Source: Cristatella mucedo
Taxonomy: Eukaryota > Bryozoa > Phylactolaemata > Cristatellidae
DNA length: 64,000 nt
Direction: 5' to 3'
NCBI GenBank assembly: GCA_009760855.2
Contig: WPIO01000006.1
Span: 6,206,001 to 6,270,000, forward strand
The notes under the pieces were generated by a model. It ran no database searches. It was given only the letters and a program-made list of their open reading frames with translations, and had not been told where the DNA came from. Made by a program: the position numbers and the translations under genes. This document shows, one piece after another, positions 13,186-25,382 of this stretch. Each line of letters starts with the position of its first letter. Within the stretch, counting starts at the first letter, position 1.

Positions 13186-14234
13186 TCTAACAAAAACGCT
13201 TGTGCTATGCTTGCCACAGTATAGCAAAGATTCAACTCAAGGGAAAGGATGGCTGGGCCTGCCACATTTCACAAGAGCCCTTTAAATCTTGACGGTTAAC
13301 CGTTATAGTGAGCCGACGTTGAAAAAAGCCTTAAAAGTGTGATCTCTGCGACTTCATTTTTATCCTATTGTTTTTCGTGTAAACTTTGTTCGCACATCAA
13401 CGTCACAGTTTATGTTACGTTACGCATTACTGAATAATTATCGGGCCGAATCTACTGCATTCCGAAACTATCGAAATCGTTCAACGAATCCCGTAAGTAA
13501 ATGAACTAACGGAAGCAGCGACGCTTAGTATGTCTCGGTGACTGCATGGTAGGAGGTGGTCAAGCGGCCCTTTGAGGTCTCTGGCTTGACTCGGCCAGGT
13601 GGCAGGCGATTTTGATTATGGTAAAGAATCGTGTTTGGAGGCGCCAACTATACCAGCTGAGGCACTAGTGGTAAGACGGCAACGCCTTAGATATTGCTGT
13701 CAATTTTGATAACGTCAAATGTAGATGTCAATGACTACTCTCCAGGATCTCGATAGCACCAAACACCATGAAAATATCGTAATGCTAATTATAGAGGATA
13801 TGCTTATGATGATTGCATGACGCTTATGATAAAGGAGATGAGCTGTTCAGTCCTCAACGCCCAAAACGTCCAGCAGCAGCAGAGGCCGCAATACTACCGA
13901 CTCAACTCACGTCAGCATTCCTATCACGCGAGAAGAAAGGCACGCGCTAAGAGAGCTATCTGTCAGGGTCAGGGTCAGGGTCTCACTCTCACTTGGTCAA
14001 GACCTACAGGTTTCAGACCGATGCTTGCAGCACCAATACATTTTGCAGCAGTCGGGTGAGGGCGCTTCAACTGCAAAGACTAGACGGCTTGAATGCCACT
14101 ATTTTATTTTGGTCTCTTATTCGTGGCATGGAAGTAGCTTTAAAGACATTTGCCTCCTAATTGCTTATGCTATCACTTACCCAGAGAGCAGGCGTGCTTA
14201 CTAGCATGCGGGCACGGCATGCGTCATACAAGTG
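13186..14234. other. No recognised gene
   Basis: Includes three tandem TCAGGG units near 13966-13984. Nothing else is recognised. It is downstream of the copy B stop on the minus strand. Confidence 0.45.
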
Positions 14235-14240
14235 TTTATT
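14235..14240 (-). terminator. Candidate polyadenylation signal for nSMase copy B
   Basis: An AATAAA hexamer on the minus strand lies about 360 bp downstream of the copy B stop codon. Only the hexamer supports the call. The region is AT-rich, so chance occurrence is possible. Confidence 0.3.
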
Positions 14241-14595
14241 AATAAATCATGACAGTTGTAATCATGTAATGCTAACCGCTGCTCTCGTAGAAGAGGTTTA
14301 CTATGGCACATGATAAGGAAGCTAGTCAACGTACGTCTACGACGTAGAAAAACAAATTCACTAAAGTGCCAAAAACCAAGCAAATCAAATCCATTTACAA
14401 TCAAAGGACCTCAATACAGTCGACGAGAGGCTACGAACAACCGACAAAGGTGCTTGCAAGCTGCTTGCGAGCATGCACGTACAGTCACAGACACACATGC
14501 ACCTCGAACGGGTGGTTGGTAAGTCGTTCCAGGGCAGAGATCAATTCACTGCGATGGGTCGGCCCGGAAGTGGACAGACGACACCATTGCACTTC

Positions 14596-14963
14596 CTAGT
14601 CCGACGACACTTGCCTTTGGGGCTGCTCGACCAGGTACTTGTCGACGTTCTGCAAGTTGATTACGTCTAGCTTGTGCTGACGCAACGAGTTGCTGTCCAC
14701 TCGGAGCACCACCAGTGCATTCCAGCCGCAGGCTGCTGCCATCACGGCAGCCACCACCTGCATCACCTCGCTCAGTACGTGCCAGATGTTGCTGCCAAGA
14801 AACTGTTCACGCACCAGCACCAGAATGATGAGCCACAGTATGGCAAACACGGCGTGGCGAGCCCTGTGGTGGCGGCACTGGCGCTGAGCATCGTCGAGAA
14901 GTCGACCAGTCCGACGGAGGCACTCGATCTGCCCGGCACGATCGGCATCAGGCTGCTGCCGTG
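14596..14963 (-). CDS. SMPD2: nSMase copy B, terminal coding exon
   Basis: The exon has 368 nt with a TAG stop at 14596-14598 and acceptor TTCCGCAG. It encodes the [10 protein letters not shown] linker and two hydrophobic helices ([15 protein letters not shown] and [18 protein letters not shown]). Confidence 0.87.
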
Positions 14964-16634
14964 CTGCGGAAAGCAAGACACGCTAAAATGCTGCAGGGCT
15001 AGCGGGCAGATATTGTAGGACCGATCTTGCTCATGCAACGGCGATGTTAATTTCAAACCCACCTCGATAGCCTTCTAGCAAATCGCCAAAGTGGGTGAGA
15101 CGTAATGATCATCACGGCAGAATGATTAAGAGAACAAGACCATTTGCTTTGCATGCATTAAATTAAAGTAACACCGTTGCTTTTTCTGACTGCAGTTACC
15201 ACGGTAAAGGCCAACAGGATGTGTGTGGATGATCTTGCATGGGTATACTCATGGTACATGGGACTTGCTTTCCGTGGAACTAGCTGGACAAAAATATTAA
15301 AGATGTGAACGTGTTGGTCTCTGGCAGGGATAGTAACAAATATAAATAAATAAATAAAATTCATCTATATTATGTAATGTATCTCCGTCAGTAACTCCAC
15401 AAAGTCATAAAGACCATGTGGGTGTTATGCAGGAGAGTTTTGTATAGCGCACTCACAGCCTAAGCGGCTTTCGGTACGCATTCGGTAGCCAACAGACTTC
15501 GTCTCACGCAACAAAGAGAAAGTGGGAAGCATAGCAGAGTTAGGAGAGCAGTTGAGGTAGTGAGTAGCATAGAAGTAGCAGTTCAGGACCGCTGAAAAAG
15601 ATGTGCCATAGTCGGCAGTTGGAGAGTAGATGTCGTTGCGTAAGAATTGTGGAAGCGAGTTCCACAGTCTAGGACCTGCAGAGCTAAAGCTTCTGTCGCC
15701 AACTGTCTTTAAGTGGAGGAATGGGACAGCTAATTTATTGTCCACACAGGACCTGAGGGCGCGAACAGGCTGAAACTGGTGCAGCAGTTCAGCTAGGTAC
15801 GAAGGAGCCAAGCCGTGGCGGGCCTTGTGGGTCAGCATAAGAACTGCCCTAAGAGAACTTAATCTCGTTTCATGTGCTTCATATATGCCATGGGGCTTGA
15901 GCCCACGACCTTGGTCAACAAAGGCAATAGCCTTGACCTTGGTCGAGGCCAGCACCTTAACCACCAACTTTCGCATTACCTGTGCACCAATCTAACAAAC
16001 TAGCACGGCGTTCTATTCTCGGTGGCAGAACCAAGGGGTGGGCAAAGGGACTTCCCCCCTTGAGCGGGCAGGGTGCCGAGCCATTGGGGGGGCCTATACG
16101 TACGGTCACCAACGAAGTAGTTATGTCCTACTTCCACTTGACGAGCAACTACCGACTGCATGCCGAGTAATAACTATGACTGTGCATTATAATTTTTCAT
16201 CACTAGCCCACATTCATAGTTTTTACTTTTTATTTATCGTTTAAAGTATTCTTTTATAGTTTATTTATTTAGCTTGTCCAAGGCTTGAGTTCGGAAACGG
16301 TAGGCATGATATTGATAAGCCGGTTAATATTTGGGATTGAGTGTGACATCCCATTAAGGAGGTGCATCGATGATGTTGAACACTTCCACTTTGCTGATTG
16401 TCTTCCATTTGTAACAGCGCATGCGTTTATCCTTAGAATCCCTGCCTCACTCAGGTCCTTCTAATATAATCGCAAGGGCCTCCATAAATAAAAATTTGCC
16501 GGACTTGCTCGTAGATGAACACCCTGGCTCAGACTCTAGTTAAACTTGCTTCACGCCTTAATGCGACATCGATGGCATTTTTAATTGCTTTCAAAATGCA
16601 AATGTTTACCACATAAAAAAAATTCCGGACTTCC

Positions 16635-16703
<69 letters not shown>

Positions 16704-19700
16704 CGTATTTTATCGTGGATAAGTCCCCTTTTCCCAAAAAATAATAATAACGAATAAACAATAATAATAATAATAATAATGCATTTGATATGGCACGACG
16801 ATCGAATGGTTAGTATTAGCATACTCAATGGCATCAAGTATAACATGGTTAGGGGTGACATGCACAGGGTCAACATGCAAATATGGTTAAGTGGCATCAT
16901 ACACAGTGTGAGCAGAGTTGTCTACAAAAGATGCAGTAACATGCAGCACGCAAAAAAATCAAATGGAAGACCGCTAAGCAGCCTGCCTGCTGGTCAACGG
17001 TCTCGTGCTCATCAGCAGAAGACACGCAGCACATCCTTAAGCTGCAAGGTGTGTGCTTTCGTCCACAAGCATGGGTGCACGAGGTGCAGCCAGCATCGCT
17101 TGACATGCAGGAAATCCTGACATCCTGGCCTACTCACCTGTCACGTTTCTCCTGAGCAAAAAAGAAGCAAGCACGGCTGAATGATCTGAGTAGCAATATG
17201 ACTCTCCCGGCACCAGGCCCATTGCCACTTCGCACTGCGTACAGATGAGTTCCACCTCTGACGAAAGAGAGAAAGAGAGGGCATGAAATTGATGATCTAC
17301 ATGATGCACAAGACTACGACAGCAATGAGAGGCTTCTGCATAGGGTGCCGATTAAGTCGGGGGGGGGGGGCTACCGAGTCGTTACAGGGTAATATGTAAA
17401 CCACGACGTAGACCTTTCTTACCATCAGCAAGAACTGCATGTGGAAACTATATTTCATGCCAGTTCAGCTAGTCAACGTTTATTATGCTTGCAACACCCG
17501 TATTCCATATCCAAGTGTTGCTATAGGACCCAGGGAACTTTCGGTGCAGCCTGTGCAACAGCCTGTGACCTGCTCTCTTTGTTCAGTCCCTATAGTTAAA
17601 TGCAAAGGCGGTGGGCGAATGTTGCTGGAAAGTTACACGCATTCACCTAAAGGGAAAAACAAGCAGGACCCAATATTGGCAAGGAACTCAATAGCAAACA
17701 AATGGCAGTGCAATGCAGGGCTGCTTACGTTAAAAGCACACTCGAACAGTGTGACCAGGCTGGCCATGTTTACAAAATATGGCAACTCTAATGGCAGGCC
17801 AAAAGAGCAAAACATAGCAACAGAAAGAGCCATCACTAGAGCTGAGATATAGCTAGCCAGAGCTAGGCCATTGTCACAGCTGCTGACCTCAAGGGCTGAA
17901 CTCAACAGCTTTGCATAAAATATTCGTTGAAGTCGCATACAACATCTTTATTTGCCAACGCGCAGCCTCGACAGATCAGCACATCTACCTCTCAGCTCCG
18001 GATTACATATTCTAGTTTAGGCTTTAGTCTCAAGGCTACCTACACAATTCTGCCGTTCATTCGGTCACCACGCTACGGCAAAGCAGCCATCATGGAGCGA
18101 GCCAACTTTCTTGCACGGAAAATCGGTGATCAGATTCAACTATCTCTAACATTCGAGGAGGATAGACAGACCTAGACGATATCCTAGAACCCGACTGAAA
18201 ATCCGTGAGATCACGACGTGCCTTCACCTCGAAAAATTCGCGAGCCTGGTGAATGACGGCTTCGCAAACCAGTTTATCTTACGGGCGTTGTGCCGATACA
18301 TGACAAAGTCGATCCTGGTGCCGTTGGGTCTATGCTTCAGCGTTGCCTGGTTGGTGAAAGGATTGTCGGGCGTTTCGCTCGTTTCTCCGCGAGCAGTCGA
18401 GCTCTCTCCGAACTTCGCATTCTGCAAGCATTTGCTCAAATCGGCAATTGCAAGCAGCAGCAACAGCAGCCCGATGGTCGCCTGGGATGGCGACAGCAGC
18501 AGAGTGGGCGGCGTAAAGGAGCGTGGCCAATCCTCGGCTCCTCACCTTCTCAGCCCAGGCGTCCTTGAGCACGGCCTGGCTGCGGAGCAGCTGATAGCCC
18601 AGCTCGCCGTCCTCCGTGTTGAGATCGCCGCACAGCAGCACGGCATCGCAAGCGTCGCTCGTGTGACGAACGAACTGCGCCAGGTTCAGCATTTGTGTGG
18701 TGCGGTGGGCATGATAGTCCTCTGATTCGTCGAACGAATAGCGTGCGTGCACCTACTCGGAGCGAACCCTTGCTTAGCAGAACTGGCAGCAGCCACCACC
18801 TTCATAGCCGCCAGACATTCTCATTGATCTCTTTCTAGGAAAGTGGCAGAGCCAGAGGGGGACGGGGGGGGGCATTTGCTACCTGCCCATTTCAGGACAG
18901 GAAGCAGTGAACTGGGCAGCCACCTATTTCTCCTCCCCTGACCGTCACCAACACGACAAAATCATGTCCCATTGTCACTCAATAAACAGCCACCCAAGCT
19001 TGTGTCGAATGAACACAGTCATTTGTTTTCGATATAACTTTTCAGTAATTGCAGGGCTTGCCTGCCTAGATACAAATTTTGCGGGTCTTGCCGTCAACTA
19101 GCACAGGAGAACGTAACTATAAAAGCACAGCAGAACAAAAACGTAGCACAAGGAGCCGCCACGAAAAGAAAGAATAGGTTTAGAAATGGCACCCAATCAA
19201 TGTCGTCGTATCTCAAAGTGGCAAAAGCATTGAATGCAAATTTGCTTTTCAATGCACTGTGACATGTGCCAGAGAGGCAGCTTTTGACTTCCCTTACCAG
19301 CCAACTTGGAATCAGTAGAGTAGTAATCGGCGATTGAGAGATCGGCAAAGCAAAAGAACTCTTCACGAAAGCACAAATTATGGGGAGCATTTGAAAGGGC
19401 TACAGGGATTTTAGCATTGCAAGGAAGTTCACACTTTCAGACTAACTTGCATGCTAGAATATTAAAAAACAAGTGTGAACTCGAACTAAAGATACGAAAA
19501 TGTATTGCTATCACGCTGACCCTGTGCTTGGCAACCCTATCCATGTTATTCTTATTGTTATTGAGCACACTAAAACTAACAATTGGATCGTGCGTCCTTT
19601 GCAGAAAATGCAAAGTGCCCAGAAAGAGATTGAGTTCTTCGAGGGTGCTACATCAAATGTATCACTATTTTTATTATCATCACACCAATCTATGTGTACA

Positions 19701-19753
19701 TGTTTATATAGTCATATGTATAATATTCATAGCTTGAAATGTGTGCAGATATG

Positions 19754-19784
<31 letters not shown>

Positions 19785-21278
19785 TCGAGAAAAGTGATGT
19801 TTAACTAGTATAAATATACACACCGGTGGCGTACCGAAGAAGCATGTGCCCCTGGGCGCTGGATGGTGATTCCAAAATGCGCACCTAATAGTTTTGAAAC
19901 TTTTTTTTTATATCACATCTAGCTAAGGGGGATACCATCTGTGTAGTTCCTCCCCAGGTGCACAGTGTCTTAGGAAGGCCACTGACATAGAACATTTAAT
20001 GTATACAGTGCTTTTCCAAAACCTAAACGTTACCGTGGGAATCAAGATGTAACCTAATATTTTTACATTCCATGGACAGCATGCCAAACTTTCACTAGAT
20101 CACAGGATCTGCGTGGCATAGCAATATTTGTAACAAATTGTGCATGCTGCCAGATTGGCTACCCTATTAGGAGTGAAAGACATACACAATTACTTTCGTG
20201 GCACTTTCAAGTCGTCTTTAGGAAACTGCTGCGGTTATCGAAGGATAGTTTGTGTTAGTACCACGTGGGCAAGGTAAAGTATGAGCTTGTGGACAAAGGC
20301 GAAAGGCCCCCTCATAAAATGTATCTCCAGACTCTGCCTGGCACTTAATTAAAAAGGGTAAAGGTTTGAGACTTGCGGTTTTGCGCATTCGTAGATCAGA
20401 GATGGTTCGAGACTAGGCAAGAAATCGATAATGCAGCTGGAGCAAGAAAGCAGCCGATTACTATAGATTTCCTGATGAAAAAGGAGCTGGGGACCGTATG
20501 AAACTTCTCGAGAAGTCTTGGCAAATACCCGAAATGCCAATAAGCATAGTGATCTGTATGCTTTAGAGAGTTTCCATTGAGAACTGTAGAAGCTATTTCA
20601 ATTGAGTAACTCTATAGGGCAAACTGAGAGATTACGACTTACGCAATTGTTCAAAGAATTCTTCAAATCATTGTACATCAGACTATCTGGTAAAGCAATA
20701 TTACATTTGTATGGCGCCATCGATTTCTTGCATTGTTTCCTAATCATGTCAGGCCTTTCGTTGTAAACGCTCCAAATACTGAGCTTCTTCAACCGTCAGT
20801 GATTGCTAAGAAAATAGCCGGACACGTGATAGGATATTTTGCTAGAGAGGAGGATACTCGGTGCATTCACTAAATCTTACTCTCCAGGGGTAAGACGGTG
20901 CCATAAAACAACAGCATTCGAAAATAACAATGATGTCAGGAGTCGGAAATTGCCCCATATACTGAAAAACAGGTCCATTTTGCATGTTTTTGCATTTGGT
21001 GAGCAAACAAAAATTGGTAGCATGTACAATTTGTAGTTAATATTGCTAACTCATGCGAATGCAGGGTTGTGGTGAATTTTCTTTGGCCTGAAATCCATAA
21101 AACGCTGTAATTTTTGATCATCAAATCTTGATCCCCAGGATGCATGAGAATTTTTTGAGGCACCACTGAATATATATATATATATATATGTAAGTGTGTG
21201 TGTGTACATATATATATATATATATATATACCGAATATACATTCATATACATATATACACACAAACACACACACACAC

Positions 21279-21315
<37 letters not shown>

Positions 21316-24300
21316 CACATACCTCAAATATACATTCATATACATATATACACACAAACACACACACATACATATATATATGTATATATATATATATATG
21401 CATATATATATATATATACATACCTTGTATATATGTAATGTATCTCCATTTGTAATTCCACAAAGACTATGTGGGTGTTATGCAGGAGAGTTTCATTTAG
21501 CCCACTCACAGCCTATGCTGTTTTCGGTACACATTCGGTAGCCAACAGATTTATCTCACGCAACAAAGATAAAGTGGGAAGCATAGCCGAGTAAGGAGAG
21601 CAGTTAAGGTAGTGAGTAGCATAGAAGTAGCAGCTCAGGACCGCTGAAAAGGATGTGCCATAGTCGGCAGTAGGAGAGTAGTTGTCGATTGCATTAGAGT
21701 TGCAAAGCCTTCTGATCCAGTCACATGTTTGGGTGTCCTATGAGCAGCAGTTCAGTTTTATCGTCGTTTAGTTTCAAGAAACTTTCCGACATTCAGGATC
21801 GCATGTCGGCAAGGCAAGCATTCAGTTGATCAGTTGCTGCAGCAGATTCGAACGGTTTGAATGACAAAAACAGCTGAGCATTGTCAGCACAAAAGTGATA
21901 TCCTATTTCATGGGCCTTAACCACTTTTCCCAGAGGTTGAGAATAAATGGAGAACAGCAACATACCGAGGACTGACTGGTCTGGTGGGTGAGACCTGAGC
22001 CCCCACACGACACGGATTTAACACGATCAGACAAGAACGACCTAAACCACGGCAGTGCCTCATATGCCAGGCCGATCGTTGTCCTTAATCATTCAAGTAG
22101 AACATCGTGATCAATGGTATCAATGTATATCGAAGGTAGCTGATAGATCTAGCAGAGCTAGGGCAGTGGCATTTCCGTCATCGTAGCAGCATAGAATGTC
22201 ATTTTCAACACGAAGAGCAGTTTCAGTGGAGTGCTGCCTCTTGAACCCTGATTAAAATGTTTCTGGCACTTCTTTATTTTCAATATGTGCAACCAGCTGC
22301 TTAGCGACAATTATTTCAAGGATCTTTGACAAAAAAGGAAGAAGGGAAACTGGGAGATAGTTTTCAAGGATCTCTGTATCTAATCCAGGCTTTTTAAGTA
22401 TGGGTCTAACGATTGCCGATTTGAAGGACTTAGGCAGGACCCTTTTTTCCAGAGAAGCATTAAAAATCTCGGTTATGGCTGGACTTAGTTGGTCTATAAC
22501 AGCCGAGTGGTCGCCCAGGGCTAACGAGCGATCTGGACGAGAGGGCAATAAAACTCCGTGAATTGCTAGCAAGGCTTAAATCACTAGAATTTTGCCAGGC
22601 GTAAGCTTTTACTTTACTTTTTCCTTTTACTTTACTTTTTTCTGCAAAGCCAAAGCTAAGCTGCTGGGCTAGGAGCCACGCCCACAGGATCTCCGCACAG
22701 TGGCCAAGAATTTTAGGTGGGAATTGTTTCACGCCACTAGTCGGCAGCAGCCGTGCACTGACGTCACGGGTCTCTCATTCATGCGGTCTGTCTGCTCAGT
22801 GGGCAGGCTGAGGGAGCAAGGCTGAGGGACCGAGGTTGAAGGATGAGCAACGGAGTAAACCGAGTTGATTGCAGCTGGCAATCGCGAGAGTGAAGTCAAC
22901 AGAAGCAGCAGCAGCAGTCGAAAGTGCTATGCTACCGACGTCTCACAACCACCGATGCATCTGCTTACGTGAGTGGCATACAGGTGGACCAGCATCTGAC
23001 CGATCTGCATCTTGCACAGGCCGACGCCTTTTGCACCGTACCAGTCTCCATGCTGGAACTTGTGGGCATAGCCGTTCATTGGGTAAGCGTGCCACAGAGT
23101 CTCCAGAATGGGGAACTTCGAGAAAACGCACACGCCGCTACCCGTGAAGCCGCTGCAAAGGAGTTTGCGCAATTCTCACGCAGCACAGCTACAGCTTGCA
23201 GCTACAGCTACAGCCGCTGCTGCACTGAACATCTGCGCGACAGAGCACCGATTACTGGCAGCCCGCTGTCCGGCTCTAAGAAACTAGCAATCAGCCGAGG
23301 CATGAGAAAGAGAGTGCGCGCACGAGTGCGTGTCTGCGAGCGCGAGCGGGAGAAGAGGAGCTGGAGAAGAGCCTGCAGCAGTAAAAATGACTGGAATAAT
23401 AATAATAATAATGATGATGCACTTGATAAAGCGCCCTCAGAGAACTCAATCTATTTCTAGGCGCTCTACATCTGCTGCAAAGGGAAATGCAATTGACAGC
23501 GCTTCGAAGCACTGCCAGCGCAAGCACTTGGTGCGTGAGCATGATTGTGGCAGATGAGCTGTGGCGATACCTGTAAAAGTAGTGATTGAATGGCAGCTTT
23601 GCCCCGAGCTTAAGGCACATGCCAGCAAAGTCGTCCTGGTCCCACACCTGTTAGACCAACGGGGAAACCAGTGAGCGAGACAGACAAGTGCAACCTCGGC
23701 GGCAAGCCGCCGGTAGAAGGGCCAAAGAGCAGCTCCAGACCAGAAAAAAAGACCGAGCCTCCGATCATCGTAGCATACCTCCTGAAAAGCGACTACCTCG
23801 TATCCAGCGTCGTGGACGTGTTGCGCTATGGCCGCCATTCTTTCCTTCCGAAGCTTGCTTTGAAAGCCGGGGACAGCAATGCCCCTGCAACAACCGCAGC
23901 CAGCCAAATGTCGGGGCCCAAATTATGATTATCATTGCCCACTATAAGGGCTGGCGAAAAAAACTCCAGCACAAGTGTGCTTAAAAAACTGCTCTGTCGA
24001 GCGGCAGCGGCGACAGCAGGAAGACTAAGCATCACGCAAGCCACAGCCAGAGCCAAGCAGTCATCACTACACGTTCGTGCACGTGAGAGCTCAAGACTCG
24101 ATTCGAGCTGCCTTCACACAACGACCAAGCTCTCTTTCTACACCCCACGCTACACAGTCGCCCCAGCCACGAAGCAGCGTCGAGGCTTCGAGCTTCCGGT
24201 CGCGTCGTCGCTCCCCCGGGAGCAGGACGCCTGCAAGCCACAGCCGGCCGGTCACGAACTGCCGTGCTTGCTGACAGGACAGGGTGATCTACAATGCTTG

Positions 24301-25351
24301 GCTGGATTAGGAAGAGTGCCGGCCAGCTGGCTCTGCTACAACAACTACAAGTATGTGTTTTCTAATGAAGCAGATCAAGCTGCTCAAAGCATAGGGCTTC
24401 GCTCTATGTATTGGCTTATGTGCAACTGTAGCTGCCTGCTGGAAACTGCGAGTTCGAGATTCTGCAGCCCAGTCTTTAGCTGCACACGGGCTTAGCCTGC
24501 TTTTTCAAAAGCCCCTAGCTCGTGAGGTGCACTTGCTACCAGTGCTGCACTGCTGCAGTGATTCGACATTGGGTCAGAGAAGCTCCGAGTGTGCACACAC
24601 ACACTCCATCCATCTAGCCTTCCGTTCACCACAGCCTCGTGGAGATATCAGCGCCCCCTGTCTTAGCCCGGGAGGCCAGACGGTCGCTCCTCACGACCAA
24701 GGTCGCGAGTTCGAGTCGTGCACTGGGCAATCCTCTGATCAATCCTTTGATCATCCACTGGGCAAGTGGTGGTGACAGCCGTGAAGGCTACTCTGCTGCT
24801 CTATAAATGAGGCTCAGTCAAATCAGTGATCGGAGTTTTAGGGAAGACACTTCACCGTTTGGCAAACGAGGCAAACCGTCATTTGGGCTGCCCCTACTGC
24901 CAAAGATGACCTGTGACCTTCGGGCAATACTGGATATGAGTTGCTGGGAAGCAGTGTGAATTTGCTCGAAGTCACCTTAAACAAAGCTAGCAAACCCGAC
25001 TGCAATCGACACGGTCAACCGTAGGGCAACATTGTCTGCAGCTCAGCACGTTTTGTCTGACCGAGCCGGTGACTGATGGCCTGAGACTGCTGGGTGCTGC
25101 TGCTGCAGCTGCGGCAACTGCTGGGTGTTGCTGCTGCAGGCTTTCGAGCTGCTGCACGACTTCATAGCAACAAGGTTCCTAACGTCATGACACATTCCAC
25201 CTTGAATACTGGACAAGTCACCAGGCAACTGCAAAGCTGTACAAATCACCTAGATCCACTTTCTTGGCACATAGCTATCAAGATACTGTAATGAAATATA
25301 ATGCAACCATCTCTGCGTGTAACTCAACAAGGCCACATTAACTAAGTGATA

Positions 25352-25382
<31 letters not shown>

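Noticed and set aside
13966-13984. TCAGGG repeats as an interstitial telomere
   Set aside because: Only three units and not the usual TTAGGG. Too short to support.
16897-17106. Copy B counterpart of the candidate cassette exon
   Set aside because: Open, Cys-rich sequence lies just after exon 7, but it shares no convincing residues with 33919-34149 and has no paired splice sites.
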